NCBI GenBank assembly: GCA_039583875.1
Contig: CM077161.1
Span: 57,789,885 to 57,853,884 of the forward strand
Direction: 5' to 3'
DNA length: 64,000 nucleotides
From: Platanthera guangdongensis
Lineage: Eukaryota > Streptophyta > Magnoliopsida > Asparagales > Orchidaceae
This document shows, in pieces, positions 9,685-21,260 of the stretch. A program made the position numbers and the translations under genes. Within the stretch, counting starts at the first letter, position 1; each line of letters begins with the position of its first letter. The notes under the pieces were generated by a model. It was not told the origin of the DNA and did no database searches. It saw nothing but the letters and a program-made list of their open reading frames with translations.

Positions 9685-11140
9685 ATGTCAGACCGCCGAG
9701 CTCGCTACTCAGACTGCTCCAGCTTTTCAGGAGATTCCCTCTGGGATGCCATCGAGCATGCTCGTTATGAGGCTGAGCGATCTCGCAGAGAGACCGATCA
9801 GTGTCTTGATACAATCAGCAAGGCTTTGCTTGTGTTGACCCATCAGCTTGCTCCCTAGGCCACAGTAGAGCCTGCGTACTCGCCAGTCCACCAGACCCCA
9901 GCTTGCCGAACTCCGCTTCGGCAATCTCCAGTCACTCCTCACCATCCCGCGCAGTCTGCCGCTCCTCTGCAGACTCAGGTGGAGCAGTTCGCCTCCTTCA
10001 TGAATTTTTTCAGGGACTCAGCCAGGGGCACTCCTTGCCACCAGCTCCATTTCACTGACATCTAGTCTGTCTAGCCCACGGAGTCCCCAGCACCAGTCCG
10101 CCCTTTTTACCCTACTGAGTTTGAGACTTCGTCTCCCTTCATCGATCGAATCTGATGGGAGTCGGCTCCAAGTAACTTCAGAGAACCCCGTCTTCCCTTC
10201 TACTTAGGGGAGACTGATCCAGTCTCCGATATCCAGGCGTTCGAAGGGGTCGTTACTCTAAGATGCCTCTCCGACGCCATCAAATGCAAGCTTTTGGTTA
10301 CCACTCTCGAAGGAAAGGTGAGAGAGTCATTTTATGAGCTGCCTTCGGGCACGATTTCTTCCTTCACTGAGCTTCGCAGCGAACTGTTGTTGAGGTTTGC
10401 TACCTCGAAAAAGAGAAAAGATGGACCAGTTGCACTCTTCGAAATTAAGCAAAGGGACAACGAATCAGTTACACGGTTCATTGATCGCTTCTAGAAAGAG
10501 ATTCAGGGGGTGAGGCACGTGAACCCCGATTACTATAAAGTTGACTTGATTCATGGCCTTCGGGGAGGCCCCTTAAAATTCAAAGCAACAACGAAGACAC
10601 CAACAACATACCAGGAGTTAATAACCATGGTTAATCGCTTCATTGAAGGAGAGAACGCCAACCCCACCTATATTTCATCCCTGAAAGCTAAGGATGAAGG
10701 GAGGGATTCTTCCGGCTCTTCTTCTCATAGCGACCACCATCACAACAAACCTCGCCTTGATTTACAGCCTCCTCCTTAAAGGGGCCGGAATTTACGCCAC
10801 AGAGACCCTTCCTCGGCCATCAACAGTTTCAAGATCAGAGAATGTCGTTGGCTGTCACTCCCGCCATACCGCTGCAAGCGCTTCCCATTCTTCAGCAAGC
10901 ATCCCTGCCTGCTCCAAGCCAGTGCGATACTAACTCCGTGGAGGAGAGTACAGGTCTGGATCTTGATGAAGTCATCTAGATCTTGTAGAAGAAATCAGAT
11001 GAGAAGAAACAAGGACCTCAGAGAGAGTGGAGGCCAAGGAACAACACACAGTTCTGCGATTATCACAAAGAGAAGGGTCACTTTACCGAAGACTGCAAGG
11101 CCCTTCGTCTGCTGATAGAAAAACTACTTGTTGAGGGCTA
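9685..11140 (+). pseudogene. gag: Tat gag with atypical zinc knuckle
   Basis: ATG 9685 reads MSDRRARYSD; the same frame carries the Gag core (ESFYELPSGTISSFTELRS at about 10330, FEIKQRDNESVTRFIDRF, then GLRGGPLKFKATTKTPTTYQ). In-frame TAG/TGA codons interrupt it near 9857, 10062, 10152 and 10492. After a stop near 10777 the frame shifts. The RNA-binding motif FCDYHKEKGHFTEDC (C-x2-H-x4-H-x4-C, typical of Tat Gag) lies around 11050-11100. The role is particle assembly and RNA binding. It lies 46 bp after the 5' LTR. Confidence 0.85.
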
Positions 11141-11480
11141 GATTGATTTGAGTAAGAAATAATCTTCTTTGAAGCCATCTACCTCCAAGGGCAAGGAGGT
11201 AGCTAAAGCTTATCAGGAGTGTGTAGAGGTAGAGGACGAAGGCCATCTGGGGCCTATCAAAGTTCTAGTTGAATGTTTTGATGCGGATGATGAAGGAGTC
11301 CTGGGGAGGCTCTTCTTCACTCGTGGTGGGACAGGAACCGAGTCTACTCGTAAGTCCTCAATTTCCAGGGTGGCTTGAGCCGAGGTTGCCTCTTCCTCTT
11401 CCTCTGCTCCATCAGGGGAGGACATCCCTTTTGGCCAAGCTGACCTGCCTCAAAGAGCCAATCCGTTTGATGATGCAGTC

Positions 11481-12236
11481 GTGATTAAGGCAGTTTTTGG
11501 AGATTTTACGGTTGACAGGATTCTCATTGATACTGGCAGCACGGTCAACCTATTGTTCAAATCGACTTTTGAGGCCCTGAAGACTGGAAAGCCTCTGTTT
11601 TCCACTGAAGGGCCACTCTACGACTTCTTTGGTGAGAGAAAAGAAGTCGAAGGAAGCGTCACCGTACCAGTAAAGCTTGGAGGAGCAACCAAGCAGGTTC
11701 AATTCATAGTGGTTGACGCTCCCAGTAGTTATCACGCCATCTTCAGCAGACCCTTGCTGAATAGATATCAAGCGGTGGTTTATACTTACCACCTCGCGAT
11801 CAAGTTTTTTGCTGATGGAAGGATGTGCAGGGTCAGGGGTGACCCAAGGCAAGCAAGGGAATGTTATGTTCGCACTGTTAACATAACTGAAGCCAGTCCT
11901 CCCATTGCTCCAACAACATCTGCAGAAGCCTCTCCATGTTCAGAAACTGCTGCAGATAGAGAAGGAGCTCACCTGGAACCTGCCCAGGTGACGCAAGGAG
12001 TCCCCATTGCTGAGGGGGAGGAGAGGAAGCTCTCCATCAAATCGGAGCTACCTGAAGATCAAAAAGCTGAGTTGATCTCTTGTCTGCTGAAGAACCTGGA
12101 TGTCTTCGCTTGGTCAGCAGAGGATATGCCAGACATTGATCCAGACGTCGCTTGCCATCATCTCAACGTTGACCCAGTTTCAAGCCTATGCAGCAGAAGA
12201 AAAGAGATGTGGCAACGAAGCTTGCTGAACCAATAG
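11481..12236 (+). pseudogene. Retropepsin-like protease and linker to RT
   Basis: Active-site sequence ILIDTGSTVNLLF (D-T-G-S intact) near 11520, then FIVVDAPSSYHAIFSRPLLNR, a Tat-type PR C-terminus. A roughly 100-residue linker follows and then the N-terminal RT approach (LKNLDVFAWSAEDMPDID). The ATG at 11481 lies inside Gag-Pol and is not a true start. The frame closes at 12236, just before the RT core, through a frameshift. Confidence 0.85.
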
Positions 12237-12845
12237 GAGAGGTCTAAAAGCTCCTCACGGCAAATTTTATTCGTGAAATTCAATATCCCTCTTGGATATC
12301 CAATGTTGTAATGGTTAAAAAGCAAGGAGAGAAATGGCGCGTGTGTAGATTTCACAAAACTTAATAAAGCGCGCCCCAAAGATTGTTACCCCTTGCCTCA
12401 GATAGATTCTGTAGTTGATTTTGCGGTAGGGTACTCCTTTACGAGTTTTTTAAATGCATTTTCTGGTTACCACCAAATAAGTATGCATAAACCTGACGTT
12501 CCTCATGCGTCATTCATTACCAATGATGGTTGTTACTGTTACCTTGTGATGCCCTTTGGGCTTAAAAATGCTGGTGCAACCTATCAATGCATGATGGACC
12601 ATGTATTTAAGCAACAAAAATGAAGAAATCTTGAGGTATACGTATACGATCTCTTGCTCAAAAGCAAGTCTTTTTCACTACACCTGCAAGATCTAGCAGA
12701 GAGGTTCGCTACTCTGCGTAGATATAAGATGAAATGCAACCCGTCAAAGTGAACATTTGGGGCGAGTAAGGGGAAGTTCCTTGGTCACCTCCTTACTCCA
12801 GAAGGTCTTGCCCCCAATCCAAACAAAGTAAAAGCTGTTCTTGAT
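12237..12845 (+). pseudogene. pol: Reverse transcriptase core, catalytic box mutated
   Basis: Motifs: VDFTKLNKARPKDCYPLPQID (near 12350-12400), FLNAFSGYHQISM, VMPFGLKNAGATYQ. The active-site box, normally YVDD, reads YVYD at about 12634-12645, losing one catalytic Asp. Stops follow QQK (12621) and NPSK (12750). FLGHLLTPEGLAPNPNKVKA ends the palm/thumb region. The loss of the Asp and the stops make the RT inactive. Confidence 0.9.
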
Positions 12846-13900
12846 ATGGATCCCCCGCGTTCACCTAAGGAAGTTCAGCAGTTAGGGTGGAGGTTAGCAG
12901 GTCTCGGGAGGTTCCTCTCTTGGGTTGGTGAGAAGAGTGCTTCTTTCTTTAAAACTCTTCGAGGAGCATCCAAATTTGAGTGGACAGAAGAGTGTTCTCA
13001 GTCTTTTGAACAGTCAAATAAGCAGCTCACTTCGACACCTTTCCTCCAGAGTCCCGGGTCAGGAGAGATGCTATTATTATACTTAGGAGTTGGCCATGAA
13101 GCAGTCAGCTCAGTTCTTCTTCTAGAAGAGAGCAGGAAGCAGTTCCCAGTTTATTATATTAGCCATATTCTGAAAGATGTAGAGACACGATATTCGATTC
13201 TAGAAAAGTTAGCCTTAGCACTGGTTATGTCTGCTCGCAAACTCCGTCCTTACTTCCAGGCACATTCAATTCAAGTTATCACTGATCAACCTTTGAAAAG
13301 TGTATTGGAGAAACTGGAGCACTTTGGCAGATTAGAGAAATGGACAATAGAATTGAGAGAGTTTGAAATTTCTTATGTGCCCAGGACAGCTATCAAAGCT
13401 AAAGTTCTAGCAGACTTCTTGATTGATACGGCAGAGTCCAGTTCTGATCAAGAAAAAATGTCTCCTTTGGCTTGGACCATCTATGTCGATGGTGCCTCAG
13501 GCAGAAATTCTTCTGGAGCAGGAGTGGTTCTGATCAACCCAAATGGCATTAAACTTGAGCAGGCAATCAAGTTCTACTTTCTAGTAAACAATAACCAGGC
13601 CGAGTATGAAGCTTTGTTAGCAAGCTTGAGACTTGCACGAGAGCTCAGAATTGATCATGTTCATATCAAGACTGATTCTCTGGTGATGGCGTCACAAGTT
13701 CTTGGTAACTTTGATACCAGAGAGCAAATCTTGAGGAAGTATCTTGCTCTTGTGAAAGTGGAAGTCGGCAAATTCAAAAGCTTTACCATTGAGCACATCC
13801 CTAGATCAGAAAATGAGGAGGCAGATGTTCTTTCCAAGTATGGACTGCCATCAGGAGGAACAACTTCTCAACTCTTTTGCCCGGTAGTGGACGAAGAAGA
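12846..13900 (+). pseudogene. RNase H plus archaeal-type second RNase H
   Basis: The open frame from 12846 first covers the connection and Ty3 RNase H (FEWTEECSQSFEQ; VYYISHILKDVETRYSILEK; VITDQPLKSVL). A second RNase H follows: WTIYVDGASGRNSSGAGVVL, NNQAEYEALLASLRLAREL, IKTDSLVMASQV and NEEADVLSKYG. D, E and D of the second domain are visible. Two RNase H domains in tandem, the second of archaeal type, is diagnostic for Tat elements and is the main basis for lineage assignment. This 485-codon stretch is the best-preserved part of the element. Confidence 0.9.
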
Positions 13901-15199
13901 GTTGATGCAGGTTGATCAGCATCCCTCCTGGATGGATCCATTCATTCTCTACCTTTCAACACGGAACTTTCATCACTCGATTAAAGATCGGAAAAAGTTC
14001 AAGATAAAAGCGGCTCACTATTACTTGGTGGTAGGAGTCCTTTACAGAAAAACCTTCCTATCTGCTATGGCAAGGTGTGTTTCAGAAGAAGAAGCTCCGA
14101 CTATTTTGCAAGAAGTTCATTCTGGTGAGTGTGGGAGTCACTCAGGAGCAAGAACATTAGAAAGACGGATCCTGCGGCAGGGTTATTTCTGGCCCACCAT
14201 GAAGAGAGATTCTGAGGTTTATGTAAGAAAATGTGTTCAGTGCCACTTCAGCATCAAGCTGCTCAGTCGCTCAGGTCAATTGCAACAACTTGGCCCTTTT
14301 TAGTTTGGGGGATGGATCTCATTGGTCCTTTTACCATGGCAAGCGGACAACGGCGCTTTATCATAGTTATGATTGATAACTTCAGCAAGTGGATTGAAGC
14401 AAAGGCATTGGCAAAGACAACAACTCAGGTCATCAAGAACTTCATAAGGGGAGAGATTGTCTACCGGCATGGAATCCCAATGGCAATAATCACTGACAAT
14501 GGGCCACAGTTCAACAATGCAGAGATGATTGTTTTTTGCAAGCAGATCGGAACAAAACTGCGGTTTGCATCAGTCCATCTTCCCAGAAGCAACGGCCAAG
14601 TTGAAGCAGCCAACAAGTAGGTCCTCAACTTACTGAAGAAGAAAGTGCAGAATCTCAAAGACGGTTGGGCTGATCAATTTCCATCAGTCCTCTGTTCCAT
14701 AAGAACAACACCTTCATCCGCAACTGGTGAAACTCCGTTCAAACTTTCTCATGGCTCAGAAGCCCTCATTCCAGTGGAGATTGAAGTTCCATCACCTAGA
14801 GTTCTGCTTGCAAGACAAGGTTTTGAGGTCTGGCTTGAGCTGAACAATGAAGAGATGAAGTTCAGCTTGAAGCACATTGAGGAAATCAGAGACAAAGAAG
14901 CAATAAGGCAGGAAGAGGTCAAGAGAAGGATGACCCGATACTTTGATAAGAACGTAAGGATCAAACACTTTCAAGTGCGAGATCTGGTTCTTAAGAAAGT
15001 TAATGATGCTACAAGAGCCAGCTTAGTAGGAAAGCTTAATCCGAATTGGATCGGCCCCTTCATTGTCAAAGAAGTGCTCAAGAGCGGCGCTTACCGCTTG
15101 CAAACATATGAGGGAGAGGATATGCCACATACGTGGAGCGGAGATGATCTCATGCGGTTCTATTCCGGAACTTCCTCTTTTTATTTCCTTTCTATGTAA
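13901..15199 (+). pseudogene. Integrase (zinc, core, C-terminal domains)
   Basis: Zinc domain: EVHSGECGSHSGARTLERRI with VRKCVQCHF (HHCC). Catalytic core: WGMDLIGPF (D), IITDNGPQFNN (D), NGQVEAANK (E), so the DDE triad is intact. C-terminal segment VRDLVLKKVNDATRASLVGKLNPNWIGPF resembles the GPY/F module; the frame ends at 15199. Breaks occur at the frame change near 14231-14303 and a TAG after EAANK (14618). No chromodomain is seen, as expected for Tat. Confidence 0.9.
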
Positions 15200-15689
15200 T
15201 CTTTTCAAGAACCATTATGGATAAAAGCTGCTTGCTAACATTTCTTCAAGTGTTTATATCTCTTGAATAATAATAGTTAGCACATTGAGCAAGGAAGATT
15301 TCAAAGAGATTCTATCTTTGAACTCTTTTTTCTCTCTTATGCAAACTTTGCAAAGATTTTTATTTGATCAAAGTTTTCATACTAACACTTTCAAATGCTT
15401 TCTCTCTCTTATGTCTCTTGAACAACAACGGTTGCCTGATAACAGGAAACTTCACCGAGTTCAGCAAACCTCCCCTAGAACTGTTGTCATTAGCGTAACA
15501 CCACAAAGACCACATGTTGCGAGGAGATTTCGCACCGCGTAGTGGGAGCTTGCAGTTTCTAGTACGGTAGGATACTGAATTTCCGATCCCGGCTTGTACC
15601 TGACCCACCTCTACATTATGAAGGAACAGGGTGGGTGTTAAGCTCTACCATGCCACCTTAGGGATATCGTTACAACTTTGATGATCGCA
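15200..15689 (+). other. Post-pol spacer; no gene
   Basis: Non-coding region between the integrase stop and the tandem repeats. Short open frames on both strands (15285-15542 and 15360-15608) have no recognisable motifs. I see nothing else in it. Confidence 0.6.
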
Positions 15690-16400
15690 TGTGAAAAGCA
15701 ATGCTATACGCACCTGCCCACAGGTCATCTTAGTTTCTGACCCTCAAACACTCTGTGGTACCCTCAAGCAGTGCCTGCCAGAGACCCACAGCCTGGTTGA
15801 TCTTGGAGAAAAGCAATGCCACTCCGGCAGCACCTGCCAAAAAGATCAACTCAAACTGTACTCCAGGAAAGAGGGTAGTGTATCATTCCGTTGAGTGTGC
15901 AAATCTTGAGGTCCGGTGTGAAAAGCAATGCCGCTCCGGCCGCACCTGCCCACTTGGTCACAAGTCTGCAGCTCATTCTTCATAGGGAATTAATATAGTG
16001 TGAACTGTCTCATGGTATCCGCTCAGTCCGCAGGTTTTTCGGTGTTGATCTTATAACTTGTGGCCCGACGAGAAAAGCAATGCCACTCCGGCCGCACCTG
16101 CCGGCTTGGTCACAAGCTATAGGTAATTTCTATTGTGTAGTGCGGACTGTCCTTTAGTATCCGCTCAGTCCGCTGGTTTCCGCGAGTTGATCTTATAACT
16201 TGTGGCCCGGCGAGAAAAGCAATGCCGCTCCGGCTGCACCTGCCCGCTTGGCCACAAGCTATAAATCTTTTCCCTGTTCAGTGCCGGCTGTCTTCTGGTA
16301 TCCGCACAGTCCGTAGGATTTCTTTGGGTTGATCTATAGTTTTCATGGCCCGGTGTGAAAAGCAATGTCGGTCCGGCCGCACCTGCCTTGTTCACAAGCT
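15690..16400 (+). repeat. Degenerate tandem array in the Tat 3' region
   Basis: The segment gaaaagcaatgccrctccggc followed by gcacctgcc recurs at about 15692, 15808, 15918, 16070, 16211 and 16354. Spacing is 110-152 bp, settling near 142 bp in the last copies. Later copies share longer context (ggtcacaagctata; gtccgcaggttt). Such arrays in Tat 3' regions are known and can seed satellite DNA. Confidence 0.85.
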
Positions 16401-16889
16401 ATAAATCATTTCTATTCAATTGTGGAGTCCGCAACACTTATTATTGGTGTTAAGCTTGAAACAGGTTTTCAATTTTGGCAAAAGGAATTGCGGACTCCTA
16501 ATGAAACTCGCAAGAGTTCGCATATACTTATATTATTTTCTCAAGCAGGCTGATGACATTAATTCCAATGTTTTGGCGAGCTGTAGTTGGATTGTTTGAT
16601 AAGCTTTTCTAATTGGCAAAGTTGAAAACTTGTGTCACGCGGATAGTTTCTACAATATGCGTACTGATATATGGAGTTCGCTTTTAACTACGTCAGTGCA
16701 TTTAAATAAGAAAAAAGCAAACATTACAGAAGACACACACTTATACCAGAATATCCTTTTGTATTTAGTCAAAAATCAAGTTACAACTTTTATTTATTCG
16801 GCGGACTCCAAACTTAAGTCCGCTCCCTTTACAAAAATATTAAAAACAAAAAATACATTATTCAGCTTCATTCCTCATCTGTCTCTTCT
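16401..16889. other. Spacer between tandem array and antisense gene 2; no gene
   Basis: AT-rich sequence with fragments resembling the flanks of the tandem array (gcggactcc). It probably holds the 3' UTR of the antisense gene that ends at 16890. Nothing further is recognised. Confidence 0.5.
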
Positions 16890-18683
16890 CTACATGGGGG
16901 GGTCAGGGCTTTGGCTTTCAACATCAATCTCTGGAGAATAGCCCTCTGAGCCACTCCCTCCACTGCTATCTGAAGTGGTGCTGGTCACGGACTCGTTATG
17001 CGAGCTCTTGCCAGCAGAGCTAGATGCAGAGGCGTCGGACTCGACAGACTGATCTCCGCCATGCTGGCTTGAACCAGCGTCATCTGCAATTATCTCGGCT
17101 TCTCTGCCTTCTTCTAATTCTTCTTCTTCTCCTTCCTCAGCAATTACATCTTTTCCTTTAGCAGTCCGCTCCATCGCCGCGACCTGCTCCTTCAACCTAG
17201 GGAAGAGCTGCAGAAAAGGAACATCGTCCACCCCTTCCTTTGCAAAGCTGTCGCGGACAAATCGCTCGATAGCGATCTCAACAGTTTCTTTCACAATGGG
17301 GAGCATGGTGGCCTGAAAGTTATCTTTCTCCAAGTCATATGCGACCTGCAAAAAAGAAAGGCACAAACGTTAGTTCACGGCGGACTTCAAATGGAAACCG
17401 CTGTAAATACAACTTACCGCCAACTCTTCTTTTTTGCTTTTCAACTCTCTTCCCTAGCTGTCTGTTTCTTTCTTTTACCAACTTCACCTCTTCCCGGAGT
17501 TGCTCATTTTTCCTGAATAGATCCCTTATCAAGGAGCAGACAAAATGGTTTGTCATGGCGCTGTTTTTTCTTGCCTGGGTGGCCAGCAGAAGGAGGTCGT
17601 CAGGAGCAACCCTGTTCAAGTCGCTCAGGTTGCGTTTCCCATAGAGCGCTGAGATCACGACATGTGCGTGGCGGCATATGTTCAGACTCCTCCATGATGG
17701 CAGCGCTGTCGATAAGCGGACATGCTTATTCTTGCTACGCTAGTGGATCATCGGGTTACCCCTCAGATCCTTCTGGCGGTTACCAAAGCCCTGCAACACA
17801 AAGCTTTCAGAAGAGGAGCAGTCTGCTGCAGAATCTCCTTCTTCTTTCCTTTTCCTTGCAAGTTCTTGCTTTCTTTCCCTCTGTGTAGGAGTGAGTCCGA
17901 TGAGCGTTTGCGGTCGATTTGCGGGCACAGCCAGGATCGCTGTAAGGAAAGAGATTGTCAACATAAAGGTCGCGGCGGATACAAAAAGCCAGTCCGCTTA
18001 CACTTACTCTCCTAGCGGGTTATGCCATCCAGGATCGCTAGAAGCGGGATGTACTGCTTGATTTCTAGCCTGGCCACTGCGAGAAACCGGACAATGATGG
18101 ACTCTACATCATCTAGCCTGACACCCTTGAAGACGGAGTCCGCGCGCTCTTGCGGATAAGTGTGCGCAAACCCGAGGTCGCCCTCGAAGATCAGGAATCT
18201 GGAGGTCCAGTTACGGATCTTATTCGGCATACCCATTACTTTCATCCCTCGGCAGTAGAAGTATATAACCCCCTTATATGGGCGGCCTCCGGATGGTGTT
18301 ATCGAGCGCACTGAAAACATCTTGCGGAAGATGTTCAGGGAGAAGGCGATCTTCTCAGATCGCAGGTATGAAATGAGACTATAGATGGAAGCTATTGTGT
18401 TGGGCGCGAGCTAGCCCGGAACCATTCTGTAGTGCTCGAAAATTTCTTCCATCTCCCATAGCAAAGGGAATTTTAACCCGCCGTCAAAATGGTCAATGCG
18501 TATCGCGATCTGGTTTGCTGTTGAGAAGTTCAATCGTTCTTCTTCGGCGTGAAGGCGGACAATCAAAGGAGAGTCTGCCATCTGTATCTCAACAAAGACA
18601 TCGAGATCGGCCCCCGTCAGTGTGCATTTCTTGTGGTCGGTAGCATGAAAAGTAAGCGCTACATTAGTTCTGGCGGACAACAT
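16890..18683 (-). pseudogene. Antisense accessory gene 2 ('putative gypsy type transposon' domain)
   Basis: Minus-strand gene from ATG 18683. The N-terminal part resembles the plant 'putative gypsy type transposon' family (PF04195-like): LKFPLLWEMEEIFEHYRM, PNTIASIYSLISYLRSEKIA, YKGVIYFYCRGMKVMG and WTSRFLIFEG. One frame runs 18683-18008 with a TAG after MVPG and another at 18012. Intron 1 (18007-17940, GTAAGT...TTACAG, 68 nt) joins in frame to exon 2 (ILAVPANRPQTL, basic coil, NHFVCSLIRDLFRKNEQLREE). Intron 2 (17417-17346, GTAAGT...TTGCAG, 72 nt) leads to exon 3, whose frame needs one indel. Exon 3 ends in an acidic Ser-rich tail. A TATA box precedes it. Function unknown. Confidence 0.75.
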
Positions 18684-18742
18684 ATTTCAGGCCGCAAGGT
18701 CTTCTACCGCAACTGCTTTCCTGCATAGAAGGAGCAACAAGG

Positions 18743-18754
18743 CTATATTTATAG
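18743..18754 (-). promoter_or_regulatory. TATA box upstream of antisense gene 2
   Basis: On the minus strand the sequence reads CTATAAATATAG, 60-70 bp upstream of ATG 18683. The placement suits a short 5' UTR. It resembles the LTR TATA boxes of the same element but faces the opposite way. Confidence 0.6.
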
Positions 18755-19206
18755 TAGAGGGGCCTGACAGCTTTTTGGCTAGGCCGCACAACTCGATTAT
18801 CTAGTCCGCTAAGTTCACAGTAATTCAGTTCATGCAGCAAAAATAAAAACAACGCAGACACAATCTTGTGCTCGCTCAGTTCGCTATTTCCATTTTCCTA
18901 CACCTGCCAAGCAAACTTCAAAGAATAAATTATGCTGACAAAATTTCTGTCCACCTAGCTAGCAATGCTTCCCACCTGCAGGTTAATTCATAAGTTAAAT
19001 TCATTAAAGGCGGACACAGCATTAGTCCACGCAGTTCGCCACAGCATAGTTTAGAGAAACAAGCATATTTTCACGTCAGAATACGCGGATAGCAAGTTTA
19101 ATCCGCATAAAACACAGCATTGTTCACTACAGACATCGCAGTAACAGAAAAACATAGAATTGTTCAACACATTATACAACAAATCAAAGTTAATTCAATT
19201 GCGACC
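18755..19206. other. Spacer between the antisense genes; no gene
   Basis: Non-coding sequence between the stop of antisense gene 1 and the TATA box of antisense gene 2. It should contain the terminator of gene 1 and any upstream promoter elements of gene 2. I see no other feature. Confidence 0.5.
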
Positions 19207-21115
19207 TCATCGGTCTCGATTCTCTGATCGCGCAGGCCGCTCATTTCTGTCTCTGCATAGATGCGCCGCCTGGTCGCTCATCTGAAGCACTTCACTATAT
19301 AAGCTGTAGATGTTGTGGGGGATGGTGTTGATGGTCAGATGCATGTGCGCGGACTCCCGGTCAATGCAGCTCAAAGGAACCACAGGCTCATTTGTCGGCC
19401 TTATTACCTCATCCGCGTCAGGATGGCTGCTTTCTGCTGGGACTGGGGCATCCGTTGGAGCAGCGCGATCTGGCAGTCGCGGCCTCTCCACGGCGATCTT
19501 TGTAGTCCGCTTGCCTTTGTCAGTCCGAATCACCGCTAAGTACATTCCTTTATAGAAGCGGACATCATCAGCATGCCTCCTCTTTTCCCTGTCGGACCTC
19601 TCCAGCACCCTGGAGATGTTGGCGACCTGGTCCTTCAGGGCCTACTCGTGCTCCGCCACAACCTTCTTGCGCTCTACCGACCTCCTTAACTCCATTCTGA
19701 TTTCTTGAATTTCAGCATGAAATTTCTTTTCTAACACTGCGACTTTGTCCAGGCCGAGCTGCTCACCTTTTGCGGACTCATTAAGCAAGATCGCGTCAGC
19801 TGAAGTATCCAGCGTGACCACAATCTCGCCACTCTCGATAGAGCCCGGTGGCGACTTCCTTACTGCAACAAAGAAGGCCAAGTTCATATACAAATTCAGT
19901 CTGCAGCTGACTAAAATATAGAGATAAATGATCAGTTTTGGCAAAGGCAACAGTGAGTTGCCGACTATCGAAGATAGGCTACCTTGCCCTCTCAGGATCA
20001 AAGGCACTTAACCGCTTCTTCCATTCGCGGTGGACTTTGATTCTGTTTTCGGCCGCAGAGCTTGTTGAAACAACAATGTCATCGGTCTCGGTGATGATCT
20101 TGATTGGCCTCGACTTACGCTGTGGCGACTTATAAAGTCACTGACGCTTAAAGAATTTAGGCGCCGGTTGGAGTTTACCTATCTGCAGCATCTCGGCAGC
20201 AGTCTGCAGATCTTCTGCTTCTTTGTCCGCCGCGGCCTACTACGAGGCCGCCTCAACCGTAGCCACATGAGCGGCAATCTGCTTCTTCTGCTCGGCGATC
20301 TTCTCCTTCAGTTTTTCCTTCTCTTCTTCCTCAACAACGGATAAAGAGGGGAGCTCGTTGGTCTTAACTCCTAGGATTTCTACCTCAAGATGCAACACAT
20401 CCAGCAAGGATTTGTTGATAACATCAAGTTGCTCGACATCTATGGAATTCAGAATTTCGCCACTTGATAAACTGACCGTCAAGAGGAAATTATTTCCCTG
20501 AATTTGGGCCTTCGGGGTCACGGGGTCGCTCTCAGAAACTTCTTTTTCCCGCGGCCTGTGCTGCAAGCTTGCAACCCCAGTCCGCACGGAAATATTCTTC
20601 TCCTTCCTAGACCGCAGTTTCTTCTCTACCCGTTCGGCCACGGTGGATTTATCTCTTTTCCTCTTCTTCTCAAAAGGGGCCTTTCTCCCATAGGAACTGG
20701 CTTCTACTTGCCCTAAGTCCGGCAGATTCTTGCAGACTGTCTCTGTGTTCACAGCAACCAGAACCTGTAAAGATGCGTCCTTTCCAATTTCCTCTCATGC
20801 AATTCGCCTACCTTCATCAAGAACAATGACAGGCTATTGAGCATTCAGTGCAGACACTTCGGCATCGTTATTTGTGCGTACCGTGTCCGCTGAGTTGGCA
20901 GACTTTTGTTTGTCAGTAGGCTTTGGCGGACTCAGCGTCTTACCCGCACTCTTTGATGGCTGTTCTGAGTGAGATATGGAGGCATCCCCAGAATTTTCAT
21001 GCGCAGCATATCAATCTGGCGGACTGCTTCTACGACTAGCTTCTTATTCCGGGAGCTCTCTCCCACATAGCGGACTGACAACCCTACTCTCTTTATTAAC
21101 TTTTTTTGTTTTCAT
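19207..21115 (-). pseudogene. Antisense accessory gene 1, basic/coiled-coil protein
   Basis: From ATG 21115 (MKTKKVNKES) one minus-strand frame can be followed past four interrupting codons (TAA, TGA, TAG, TGA) to GTG 20752 and on to 20240, where two TAG codons sit. It still continues in frame to about 19984. Features are basic clusters (KKRKRDKS, RVEKKLRSRKEK) and a Lys/Glu heptad-like coil (EEEEKEKLKEKIAEQKKQI). After a segment ending in an acceptor-like TTTGTTGCAG (about 19863), coding resumes (SPPGSIESGEIVV; LGLDKVAVLEKKFHAEIQE) to 19207. The exact intron is unresolved because the obvious donor does not keep frame. No family is recognised. Confidence 0.6.
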
Positions 21116-21260
21116 TGGTGTTATTGGTTTTTCAGTCTTTGCAGAGAAGATAATGAAGAATGCTCCAAGTCTCCCAATGCCGGACTGAAAAGTAGAGACC
21201 GCAAGAGGAGAGTAACGCTCCGTGTCGCTGGAACTTTTGACAATTCCAGGCCCTCCAATG

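Noticed and set aside
20750..20825. Intron (GTAGGC...TTTACAG) in antisense gene 1
   Set aside because: Splicing it would break the frame, while reading through keeps one continuous frame interrupted only by a single TGA.
20976..21188. Plus-strand 70-codon ORF with a hydrophobic stretch
   Set aside because: It is the complement of the antisense gene 1 start region, whose minus-strand reading and TATA box explain the sequence better.
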